This document shows, in pieces, positions 24,461 to 32,219 of a stretch of DNA of 32,219 nucleotides. Positions within the stretch are counted from its first letter, which is position 1. Each line of letters begins with the position of its first letter. The position numbers and the translations under genes are program-made. The notes under the pieces were generated by a model. It had not been told where the DNA came from. It made no database searches and saw nothing but the letters and a program-made list of their open reading frames with translations. Source of the DNA: Bacteroidota bacterium (GTDB lineage Bacteria > Bacteroidota > Bacteroidia > Bacteroidales > ML635J-15); NCBI GenBank assembly GCA_029558535.1, contig JAKQEK010000262.1, positions 1-32,219 of the forward strand, written 5' to 3'.

Positions 24461-25653
24461 CCATGACTAAGATAGTTCCCATATTACTGTTATTGATTCT
24501 TACAACCTTGTTTTCTTATGGACAAAGCAAATCTGAATTGGAAAAGAAAAAGAAAAAAACTCAAGACGACATAAATTACACTAACAAATTATTAAAAGAA
24601 ACTCAAGAGAATCAAAACGCAACATATAACAATCTATTATTATTAAACAAAAATATCAATTCGCGACAAGAATTAATTTCAGATATAAGTTCTGAATTAA
24701 CTTATACAGAACAACAAATAAAAGATTTGGAATTGCTGATTTCTATAATGACTGAAGATTTGGAAACCCTAAGAAAGGATTATGCAGAAATGATAAGAAT
24801 TGCATGGAAAAATCAAAATAAATACAATACAATTATGTTTATCCTTGCTGCTGAAGATTTTAATCAAACTTATCTTAGGTTAAAATACATGCAGCAATTA
24901 GCCGAATTTCGAAAAAAACAATTTAAGGCAATAAATTCTTTGCAATCAATCCTTAAAATTCAGATACAAAAACTACAGGAAGTTAAGGCTCATAAATCAA
25001 GCCTACTCGAAGATGAACAAAAAGAACAGAAAAATTTATTGAAGGAGCAAAAAGAAAAAGAGAAAAACCTCAATAAGCTAAAAAGTAAGGAGCAGGAGCT
25101 AAAAAAGAATTTGCAGGAACAACAAAAACAAATGGCTCAGGTACAGAAAGAAATAGAAAAATTAATTGCCGAGGAAACCAAAAAAACATCTGGTTCTACA
25201 ACCGGCAAATATGAGCTTACCCCTTCCGAAAAAATTGTAAGTACTAATTTCGGTAACAATAAAGGCAAATTACCTTGGCCTGTTGACAGGGGGGTCATTG
25301 TCAGTAACTTCGGCAAACAATATCATCCGGTATTAACAAATGTTGAAATAGACAATAAAGGTATTGATATCTCGACTATGGCCGGAACCGATGCAAGAAG
25401 TATTTTTGATGGAGAGGTAAGGAAGGTTTTCTCTGTACCCGGCGCTCAAAATGCTGTAATTATAAGACATGGAGAATATTTGAGTGTATATACCCATTTA
25501 GACAACGTATATGTTAGTGTAGGTGATATGGTAATAACAAAACAAGCCATAGGAAAAATTCACACAGATAAAACAGAAAATAAAACAATTCTTCACTTTG
25601 AAATATGGAAAGGTAGTACTGTTGTTAATCCAACAGGATGGATAGCAAAATAA
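24457..25653 (+). CDS. EnvC-like murein hydrolase activator (degenerate M23)
   Basis: A 398-residue exported protein. A signal peptide (VPILLLLILTTLFSYGQ) is followed by a long coiled coil at about residues 24-240 with many Glu, Lys and Gln, then a C-terminal LytM/M23 domain at about 275-398 (LPWPVDRGVIVSNFG onward). Two M23 zinc ligands are not conserved. The first His is Asn300 in NKGIDIS, and the first position of the HxH pair is Ile in ILHFE (only His380 remains). Asp304 and His347 in THLD are kept. This agrees with EnvC-type proteins, which activate amidases during cell division rather than cut peptidoglycan. ATG 24457 overlaps the preceding gene's stop. Confidence 0.85.
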   Translation: MTMTKIVPILLLLILTTLFSYGQSKSELEKKKKKTQDDINYTNKLLKETQENQNATYNNLLLLNKNINSRQELISDISSELTYTEQQIKDLELLISIMTEDLETLRKDYAEMIRIAWKNQNKYNTIMFILAAEDFNQTYLRLKYMQQLAEFRKKQFKAINSLQSILKIQIQKLQEVKAHKSSLLEDEQKEQKNLLKEQKEKEKNLNKLKSKEQELKKNLQEQQKQMAQVQKEIEKLIAEETKKTSGSTTGKYELTPSEKIVSTNFGNNKGKLPWPVDRGVIVSNFGKQYHPVLTNVEIDNKGIDISTMAGTDARSIFDGEVRKVFSVPGAQNAVIIRHGEYLSVYTHLDNVYVSVGDMVITKQAIGKIHTDKTENKTILHFEIWKGSTVVNPTGWIAK

Positions 25654-25654
25654 G

Positions 25655-28600
25655 ATGAAAGAACCATATAATATATTGCTCGACAAACTCGATGCTTTTA
25701 TTAAAAAGTATTATATAAATAAAATTCTTCGCGGTATTATTTTGTCAATCAGCATCTACCTTGCCTGGTATCTTATTATTGTTTTGGCTGAATATTGGGG
25801 ACGGTTTTCATCGCCTTTTCGTACGATATTGTTTTTTATCACTGCTATTTGTTTTGTATCAGTTTTTGTCAGTATGATTTTAATTCCGGTTCTTAATCTT
25901 TTCAAAATTGGCCGAATTATTAATTATAAACAAGCAAGCCAGATTATTGGTAATCATTTCCCCGAGATTGCAGACAAATTACAAAATACATTAGAATTAA
26001 AAGATTTGGCATTACAAAACAACGAAGTTAATGACATTGTTATTGCGAGTATAAATCAACGAACACAAAACCTAACACCTGTACCTTTTGTGTCGGCAAT
26101 AAAATTAAACAAAAACATTAAATATTTAAAATATCTAATCCCTGTTTCTTTAATAACAATTCTGATTTTTTTATTATGGCCTGGAATAATGACTGAGGCA
26201 ACAGAAAGAATTATTAATTTCAACAAACACTACATTGCCCCTGCTCCTTTTTCATTTACTATTCTTAATGACACAATGCAGGTAAAGAAAGGTGAAGATT
26301 TTACTGTTAGAATTAAGGCTGCCGGACAATACTCTCCTGATCAAGTTATTCTAAGATACTCCGGAAATGATTTCTATATGGAAAAAGAGTCAGCAGAAGT
26401 CTTTACATATAAATTTAAAAATTTAAACAACGATATTAAGTTTTCTCTTCATGCATTGGATATTTCTTCTCCTGAATATAAAATAGATGTTCTCCCCGGG
26501 CCAGTTATTATAGATTTTGAAGTAATAGTTAAAGCTCCCTACTATACAAATATTGAAGAAAAAAAATATAGAAATTCTGGTGATATAAATGTCCCTATTG
26601 GCTCAGAAGTCTTCTGGACATTTAATACTTCAAATCTTAATTCTTTGAAAATCAAATTCGACACTATTACAATCCCTGCTATAAAAAACGAATCAAGCTT
26701 TAGTTTAAAAAGAAAAATCATCAAATCCGAATTGTATAATATTTTAATCTCAAATGAATTTTTTACGGAAAACACGGGTATAAGCTACCAAATAAATGTT
26801 ATCCCTGATTTGTTTCCATCCGTGCGAGTAAAAAACATAATTGACTCTACCGACTTTTCGGTAATCTATTATAATGGATTTATTGAAGACGATTATGGCT
26901 TTTCAAATCTCACTTTTAATTGTATTCCGGGCGAAAAAAGCGATACTTTAATTAGTATTAATATTCCTTATTCAAAATCTATCAATTCTCAGGATTTTTA
27001 TTTCGCTTTTGATTTCTCGACATTAGACGTTAAAGGTCGTAATGTGAGTTACTATTTTGAAGTTGCAGACAATGACAGAATTAATGGAGTTAAAAAAACC
27101 AGATCTGCTGTAATGGAATTTATTGTTCCAACTGCTGAAGACTTACAAAAATTGACTGATGAGGCTAATCGCAGTTCCGAAGAAAAAATGGATGAAGCTA
27201 AAGATATTAGTTCGCAAATAAGAAAAGATATTGAAGAACTTCAAAAGAAGCTTATTAATGAACACTTATCTCCCTACGAAAGAAATCAAATGTTACAACA
27301 AATTTTTGATTCTCAAACAAAGCTGGAAAATTTGATGAACGACATTCAGAAAGAACAAAATTCGTTGCAACAGTTTAAGGAACAGTTTTCAAAAACTGAA
27401 GAATTGTTGCAAAAACAACAACAAATTAATGAACTTTTTGAAAACATTATGGACGAAGAGATGAAAAAGCTTATGGAAGAGCTTCAAAAATTGATGGAAA
27501 ACTTTGATAAGGACAAGTTTTTCGAAATTGCAGAAAACATGAAATTCAATTCTGAAGAAATGGAAAAACAAATGGACAACACCATTGAGCTTCTAAAGAA
27601 AACAGAGGTTGAAGAAAGACTAAAAAACACCGTAAAGGAACTAGAAGAATTGGCAAAAGAACACTCTGAATTGTCTGAAAACACAAAAGATAAAAAGAGT
27701 TCGAAAGAAGAACTCCTTCAGAAACAACAAGAACATGAAAAAAAGTTTGATGAATTGATGAAAGAGTATGATAAAACACTTGAAAAAAATGCAGAATTAA
27801 AAGAGCCTTTGGATTTGAAAGATTACAAAGAAGAAATGGAAGAAATTTCAAAAACATTTGAGCAATCCAAACAAGAACTAAATGAAAACAAAAGTTCTAA
27901 AGCTTCTAAATCACAAAAGCAAAACTCACAAAATATGCAAAACATGGCAGAACAAATGAGCTCTGATATGGAATCTCAAGAAATGCAAGCCATGCAGGAA
28001 AATATTGAAGACATACGGCAGGTGGTGGAAAATCTGATAACTTTTTCATATGACCAAGAAGACATTTTATTACAACAAAAGAGTCTGGTTAATCGAGATC
28101 CTAAGTTTAAAGAATCTATTGTTAAACAAAAAAACACATTTGATAATTTTAAAATTATTCGGGATTCATTAAATGCTATGTCCGCAAGAATACCGGAGCT
28201 TGGTCCGCTGGTAAACAAAGAAATTACGGAAATCTATAAAAATCTGAACATTATAATGGAAGAAATGGGTGAAAATCGTCGCTACCTAGTTGAAGCCTCC
28301 CAACAATCTGTTATGACTTCCGCTAATAATCTCGCACTTCTGCTTCTGGAACTAATGGAACAGATGCAACAACAAATGTCTATGCAAATGAAAGGAGAAG
28401 GACAGTGCAATAATTGTAAAAATACCGGACAAGGTAAGCCCGGACAGATGAGAGATTTGCAGGACGGCATGAAGCAACAAATGCAAGATATGATAAATCA
28501 AATGAAAGATGGTGGTAAAAATCCGGGAGGACAACAAAGTGAACAACTTGCAAAAATGCTTATACAACAGGAATTGATGCAACAAATGCTCAACGACTTA

Positions 28601-28957
28601 ATGAATAGTGGTATAAGTCCGGAATCTGCGAAAATATTAAATGATATAAACAGAATGATGGAACAAAATTTAAGTGATATCATCAATGGAAATATTACTC
28701 CTACAACAATAAATCGTCAGGAACAAATTTTAACCAGACTATTACAAGCAGAAAATAGCGAAAGAGAACGGGAAATAGACAACAAACGAAAATCTAATGA
28801 GGCAAAAGATTATAAGTTGAGCAATCCTGATAAGGCATTTAAAGAAAAGGAAAAAGAAATACGATTCAATGAATTGTTGCAACTGTCAAATTTAAAATTG
28901 AATTCATTTTATAACAACAAGTATAAAGATTATTTAAAGAATCTAAATAAAGAATAA
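25655..28957 (+). CDS. DUF4175-family membrane protein with long Q/E/M-rich coiled coils
   Basis: A 1100-residue protein. Three hydrophobic segments lie near the N terminus (about 23-45, 53-82 and 155-172). They are followed by beta-rich Ig-like modules (about 190-490), then about 550 residues of coiled coil, very rich in Glu, Gln, Lys and Met (about 500-1090). Near residue 918 there is a CNNC pair in a Gly/Gln-rich insertion (GQCNNCKNTGQG), a possible metal site. The family is known mainly from Bacteroidota and has no assigned function. It starts 1 bp after the EnvC-like stop and ends 1 bp before ybeY, so it is certainly co-transcribed with them. Confidence 0.8.
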   Translation: MKEPYNILLDKLDAFIKKYYINKILRGIILSISIYLAWYLIIVLAEYWGRFSSPFRTILFFITAICFVSVFVSMILIPVLNLFKIGRIINYKQASQIIGNHFPEIADKLQNTLELKDLALQNNEVNDIVIASINQRTQNLTPVPFVSAIKLNKNIKYLKYLIPVSLITILIFLLWPGIMTEATERIINFNKHYIAPAPFSFTILNDTMQVKKGEDFTVRIKAAGQYSPDQVILRYSGNDFYMEKESAEVFTYKFKNLNNDIKFSLHALDISSPEYKIDVLPGPVIIDFEVIVKAPYYTNIEEKKYRNSGDINVPIGSEVFWTFNTSNLNSLKIKFDTITIPAIKNESSFSLKRKIIKSELYNILISNEFFTENTGISYQINVIPDLFPSVRVKNIIDSTDFSVIYYNGFIEDDYGFSNLTFNCIPGEKSDTLISINIPYSKSINSQDFYFAFDFSTLDVKGRNVSYYFEVADNDRINGVKKTRSAVMEFIVPTAEDLQKLTDEANRSSEEKMDEAKDISSQIRKDIEELQKKLINEHLSPYERNQMLQQIFDSQTKLENLMNDIQKEQNSLQQFKEQFSKTEELLQKQQQINELFENIMDEEMKKLMEELQKLMENFDKDKFFEIAENMKFNSEEMEKQMDNTIELLKKTEVEERLKNTVKELEELAKEHSELSENTKDKKSSKEELLQKQQEHEKKFDELMKEYDKTLEKNAELKEPLDLKDYKEEMEEISKTFEQSKQELNENKSSKASKSQKQNSQNMQNMAEQMSSDMESQEMQAMQENIEDIRQVVENLITFSYDQEDILLQQKSLVNRDPKFKESIVKQKNTFDNFKIIRDSLNAMSARIPELGPLVNKEITEIYKNLNIIMEEMGENRRYLVEASQQSVMTSANNLALLLLELMEQMQQQMSMQMKGEGQCNNCKNTGQGKPGQMRDLQDGMKQQMQDMINQMKDGGKNPGGQQSEQLAKMLIQQELMQQMLNDLMNSGISPESAKILNDINRMMEQNLSDIINGNITPTTINRQEQILTRLLQAENSEREREIDNKRKSNEAKDYKLSNPDKAFKEKEKEIRFNELLQLSNLKLNSFYNNKYKDYLKNLNKE

Positions 28958-28958
28958 G

Positions 28959-29378
28959 ATGGCTGTTATTTTTTTTAATGAAGATGTCCCAAAACCAAAA
29001 CTAAAGTTCACTATTCTTAAAAAGTGGATAATGTCTGAGATTGAACTACGTGGCTTCAAGGCAGGAAATATAAATTATATCTTTTGTTCGGACGAGTTTC
29101 TTTTGGAAATGAATAAAAAACATTTGAACCATGATTTTTATACCGATATCATAACCTTCAACTACTGCGAAGGAGAAATTATTTCCGGAGATATGTATAT
29201 AAGTATTGACAGAATAAAGGAAAACTCTTTACTCTTAGGAACGTCTGAATCAGAATATTACAGAGTTATTATTCATGGAGTGCTGCATCTTTGTGGTTAT
29301 AATGATGATACTTTAGAAGAAACTCAAGAAATGCGAAAACAAGAAGATGATTCTTTGCTTAGATTGAAAATATATTAG
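28959..29378 (+). CDS. ybeY: YbeY endoribonuclease (rRNA maturation)
   Basis: Single-strand-specific endoribonuclease for 16S rRNA 3'-end maturation and 70S quality control. The 139-residue protein has DFYTDIITFNY (59-69) and the metal motif HGVLHLCGYNDD (106-117). His106 and His110 are conserved, but the third His of the usual HxxxHxxxxxH triad is Asp116. From memory, Bacteroidota members often carry a substituted residue there. The gene is last in the dut operon and its TAG overlaps the convergent glycosyltransferase stop. Confidence 0.9.
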   Translation: MAVIFFNEDVPKPKLKFTILKKWIMSEIELRGFKAGNINYIFCSDEFLLEMNKKHLNHDFYTDIITFNYCEGEIISGDMYISIDRIKENSLLLGTSESEYYRVIIHGVLHLCGYNDDTLEETQEMRKQEDDSLLRLKIY

Positions 29379-31942
29379 TTTTGAGAATTCTGCTTAAATT
29401 TTATTGCTGTATTATAGTAATAATCTGCTTTCTCAAAATTACCGATTTCTCTGTAGTAGTTACTTAATGTCATACCGATATTAAAATTACCATTAAATTT
29501 ATCAAAAGCAATACCCCAGTTTTCTACTGCTTTTATGGTATCCCCCGATAGAAGGTAATAATTCCCTTTTTCAACAAACGGTGCGTCCAAGGATGGATTT
29601 ACTCCTATTTCAATATCAACAACCTTAATTGCATTTAAATAATCATGAACAGAAAGGAAATACTTTTTAATATCATCCAGCACTGCTTTATTCAAATTTT
29701 GCATTTTCAGGTTTTCAACCGCTAATACATAATATTTTGTCGCCATAGCTGTATCACCCAATTCAAAATGAGATTTTGCACTAAAGACATAAGCTTTGTC
29801 AAGTTCTTTATCTTTATAATTATGATTTTTATTTAAATAATCATAAAGATCTTGTATTGATTTGTTGTAGTTACCTAAATGATAATTTGCTATCCCTCTG
29901 TTTAAATAAGCTGCGGCAATGGTTGAATCAACCTCTAAACATTTTGTTAATTGCTTTTCTGCCAATGAATAATCTTTATACAAAATCATGTTTATATATC
30001 CTAAGTTATACCAAGGATTTGAATATGTTGAGTCAATCAAAAGTGATTGATTAAAATGCTTAATCGCAAGTTCAATCTGACTTCTGTAATTGGTCAAAGG
30101 AATGTTTTGCTTTATAGCATTATAAACTTCACCTATAAGCAAATTCCCATAAAGTGTATTAGCCTTTGCAGAATTTTCGAGATATTCAATATCATGAGAA
30201 AATAGTGTTTTCCTGTCTTTCCAGTCACCATTTCTATTCATGCTAATTAAAGTATTGGGCAATACAATTATCAAAACAATAATAATAGAATTGATTCTCA
30301 TTGATTTGCTGAATGAATTTTCAAGAGATACCTTTAAAATGCGAAATATAATAAAAGTAACAACTATAGCAAAACCAACGCTGGGTGTAAAAAGCATACG
30401 TTCTGCAATTATCCCTGTCAATGGAAAAAAGGTATTTGCAAATGGGAGAATTGCAATAAAATAAAATAAAATTCCAAATGATAGCAGCGATCTTTTGTTA
30501 AAACCACGAAAAGCAATAAATAAAAATAGCAGATTAACTACTAAGGATATCAAGACAATCGGGTTCGTTATTCCGACAGCCGGAATCATACTATAGCCAT
30601 AGTAAAACCTTAAAGGATGTGGTATTATTAACAATTTAGCGTAATATCCTAAACTATAAATTGCCAAAGCCGCTTTGTCGGTTAAAGAACTTCCCTGATC
30701 GAAAGAAGGGTTTTGCCATTTGTAAACAGGTGCGTTAGTTTCAGGCATTGATTGTTTTGGAACATAATATGTAACAAATAAAATTACCCCACTTATAATT
30801 ACAAAAGCCACAATTGATATGACAACTTTTTTCGATAAATTTTCAAACCATTTGATTTCAACGATTGACTTAGCATTGTCAGGCAGTAAAGTAATTAATA
30901 ATAAAATCATTGATAAAAATCCGAAGAAATAAGAATTTCCGACAATAATAACTAATAGAAGTATCAAACTTGTTCCCCACAATACTAAATTTCTCGTAGA
31001 TAATTTTATCCTTTTATCTGACTTCTTTCTACAATACAGTACAATTAAATAGTTTATAATAAATACGCCCCATGCAATAAATGCGTTTAACACAGGGTCT
31101 GTCTCTTTATATAGAAACTTTATCCCTTCTTTCCCTTTCCAAATATTAAGATACGGGCATAAAACTAAAAACAGTATTACCCAAATAAAAAGTAATATTG
31201 TTAAAATCGTTGTTTTGTCAGATAATTTTGGTAAATTTTTGCCATTAATTTCAAACTTAGAAAATAACTTAATATCTGTATTAAAAAATATAATTATTAA
31301 TGGTATTAATATAACGAAAATAACTGCTGATTCCTTTGCTAAAAATGCTAACGAAAGCATTATTACAGATAATATCAATGGCAATATTTTTCGAGATTGA
31401 AAATATTTTAAAGAAAAAATAGTTGCCAATAACCCGAAAATCAAACTAATAATTTCTTCTCTGTTTTTTAAACTTAATACAACCTCTGTATGTATTGCAT
31501 GTGTTTGAAAAATCAACACAATAAGAAAAGAAATCCATAAATAGTTCTGTGGATATTTTTTCTCAAACAAAATATTCAAAAAATAAAACAACAAACTGCA
31601 ACAAATAATATAATATACGATATTAAAAAAATGTGCTGTATGCGGATTGCTCCCAAAGAATTCATATTCAATCGCATATATAGCAATTGTTAATGGTCTG
31701 TAACCAAAATATTGTTCATCTCTAGTATTATATCGTGAAGTAAAAATTTCGGGTATACCGGCTATCCCCTTTTGAACAAGTTCATGATTTTCATAAACAT
31801 AATCGTCATCAATATTAAAATCATTATTTACAGACTGTCCATAAAGTAAAAAGCCTAAAACCGCAATAACAAAATAATATATATACTTGTTGGATTTTAA
31901 TTGATTTGAAGTCTGTTTAACTTTCTTTGATGACACTTGCAT
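29375..31942 (-). CDS. TMTC-like GT-C glycosyltransferase with C-terminal TPRs
   Basis: An 855-residue membrane protein resembling eukaryotic TMTC proteins, which transfer mannose to protein Ser/Thr. After the first transmembrane helix comes the acidic loop motif FNIDDDYVYENHEL (42-55; Asp45-47 are candidate catalytic or metal-binding residues), then YFGYRPLTIAIYAIEYEFFG. FQTHAIHTEVVLSLKNREEI follows and matches the TMTC pattern of HP.HTE....GR.E. There are about ten or more membrane helices to about residue 560, then roughly seven TPRs (about 590-855), e.g. YNPW-type and YSLAEKQLTKCLEVDSTIAA units. The donor would be a lipid-linked sugar. It is convergent with ybeY with a 4-bp overlap. Confidence 0.75.
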   Translation of the reverse strand: MQVSSKKVKQTSNQLKSNKYIYYFVIAVLGFLLYGQSVNNDFNIDDDYVYENHELVQKGIAGIPEIFTSRYNTRDEQYFGYRPLTIAIYAIEYEFFGSNPHTAHFFNIVYYIICCSLLFYFLNILFEKKYPQNYLWISFLIVLIFQTHAIHTEVVLSLKNREEIISLIFGLLATIFSLKYFQSRKILPLILSVIMLSLAFLAKESAVIFVILIPLIIIFFNTDIKLFSKFEINGKNLPKLSDKTTILTILLFIWVILFLVLCPYLNIWKGKEGIKFLYKETDPVLNAFIAWGVFIINYLIVLYCRKKSDKRIKLSTRNLVLWGTSLILLLVIIVGNSYFFGFLSMILLLITLLPDNAKSIVEIKWFENLSKKVVISIVAFVIISGVILFVTYYVPKQSMPETNAPVYKWQNPSFDQGSSLTDKAALAIYSLGYYAKLLIIPHPLRFYYGYSMIPAVGITNPIVLISLVVNLLFLFIAFRGFNKRSLLSFGILFYFIAILPFANTFFPLTGIIAERMLFTPSVGFAIVVTFIIFRILKVSLENSFSKSMRINSIIIVLIIVLPNTLISMNRNGDWKDRKTLFSHDIEYLENSAKANTLYGNLLIGEVYNAIKQNIPLTNYRSQIELAIKHFNQSLLIDSTYSNPWYNLGYINMILYKDYSLAEKQLTKCLEVDSTIAAAYLNRGIANYHLGNYNKSIQDLYDYLNKNHNYKDKELDKAYVFSAKSHFELGDTAMATKYYVLAVENLKMQNLNKAVLDDIKKYFLSVHDYLNAIKVVDIEIGVNPSLDAPFVEKGNYYLLSGDTIKAVENWGIAFDKFNGNFNIGMTLSNYYREIGNFEKADYYYNTAIKFKQNSQN

Positions 31943-32095
31943 TGTTTTTGGGAGTAAAAATAATCTAAAAAAGCAGATTTTTAAAATTTTTCAAATAATT
32001 ATCAAATTATTAATATCACAATAATCCCTTAAAACAAAGCATATCAAAGGTATTTCAATGATTTTAAATTTATCTCGGAAAAAAAGTAAAAAAAG

Positions 32096-32219
32096 TTTTG
32101 GTAGGAATAAAAATGTAATTATTTTTGCAGTCCCAAAATGAATGGGTAAAAGGATAAACCTTTAATAAAAGTTCTTTGATTTAATAGCAAGTAGCACACA
32201 GAAAACAACAGGAAAACAA
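32096..32219 (+). promoter_or_regulatory. Strong promoter and leader, probable rRNA operon start
   Basis: TTTTG at 32096-32100 and TATTTTTG at 32120-32127, 19 bp apart, match the Bacteroidota promoter consensus closely. The leader that follows contains GTTCTTTGATTT (from about 32170), a box like the GTTCTTTGA found before 16S rRNA in Bacteroidota. It also has a short hairpin, AAAGG with CCTTT (32149-32163). The window ends before any structural RNA, so assignment to a 16S-23S-5S operon is an inference. Confidence 0.5.

Noticed and set aside
27389..28686. Six reverse-strand Phe/Leu/His-rich frames opposite the DUF4175 coiled coil
   Set aside because: Repeated Lys, Glu and Gln codons on the plus strand give Phe, Leu and Ser on the minus strand without stops. 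This is a composition effect and not coding evidence.

Overview
The window is chromosomal DNA from a low-GC member of the Bacteroidota, probably in or near the Bacteroidales. The evidence is a C-terminal type IX secretion (T9SS) sorting domain on the 16123-19458 protein, families largely confined to this phylum (DUF4292, DUF4175, periplasmic-TPR/transmembrane/HTH regulators), and repeated promoter boxes of the phylum-specific form TAnnTTTG ahead of genes. No tRNA gene, CRISPR array or intact insertion sequence was seen.

Region by region: (1) 1-3926 holds a TolC-like outer-membrane channel and an HlyD/MacA-type adaptor. A 532-bp spacer follows, and then a second copy of the last 113 bp of the adaptor gene. 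(2) 3944-6427 holds tsaB, a Bax-inhibitor-like membrane protein and a threonine aldolase in one tight cluster, with a convergent methyltransferase at 6457-7170. (3) 7368-10315 is a compact three-gene nonulosonic (sialic-acid-like) acid cassette: a DUF115/GT42-like putative transferase, a NeuB-type synthase without the usual C-terminal SAF domain, and a CMP-sugar synthetase fused to a KdsC-like HAD phosphatase. (4) 10503-11986 is a self-contained hipBA toxin-antitoxin locus with a consensus promoter, a palindrome and a 14-bp tandem duplication that includes the hipB start codon. (5) 12118-13584 is a Wzx-like flippase. (6) 13744-15399 is a membrane-spanning TPR/HTH regulator. It is followed by a small orphan transcription unit (promoter at about 15532-15560, terminator 15874-15903) and then a large modular T9SS-secreted protein. 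(7) 19710-29378 is an eight-gene, nearly gapless operon: dut, a scramblase-like protein, a sugar nucleotidyltransferase, a TPR lipoprotein, a DUF4292 lipoprotein, an EnvC-like degenerate M23 protein, a DUF4175 protein and ybeY. (8) A convergent TMTC-like GT-C glycosyltransferase with TPRs (29375-31942) shares 4 bp with ybeY. The window ends in a strong consensus promoter and leader (32096-32219) that resembles the start of an rRNA operon.

Functionally, most of the window serves the cell envelope: export, surface glycan synthesis and flipping, protein glycosylation, T9SS secretion, lipoproteins and peptidoglycan hydrolase control. Core tRNA/rRNA maturation genes are interspersed. The observations most worth following are the compact nonulosonate cassette with its putative transferase, the partly diverged duplication of the adaptor-gene tail around a GC-richer spacer, the duplicated hipB start region, and the orphan promoter-terminator unit at 15532-15903.
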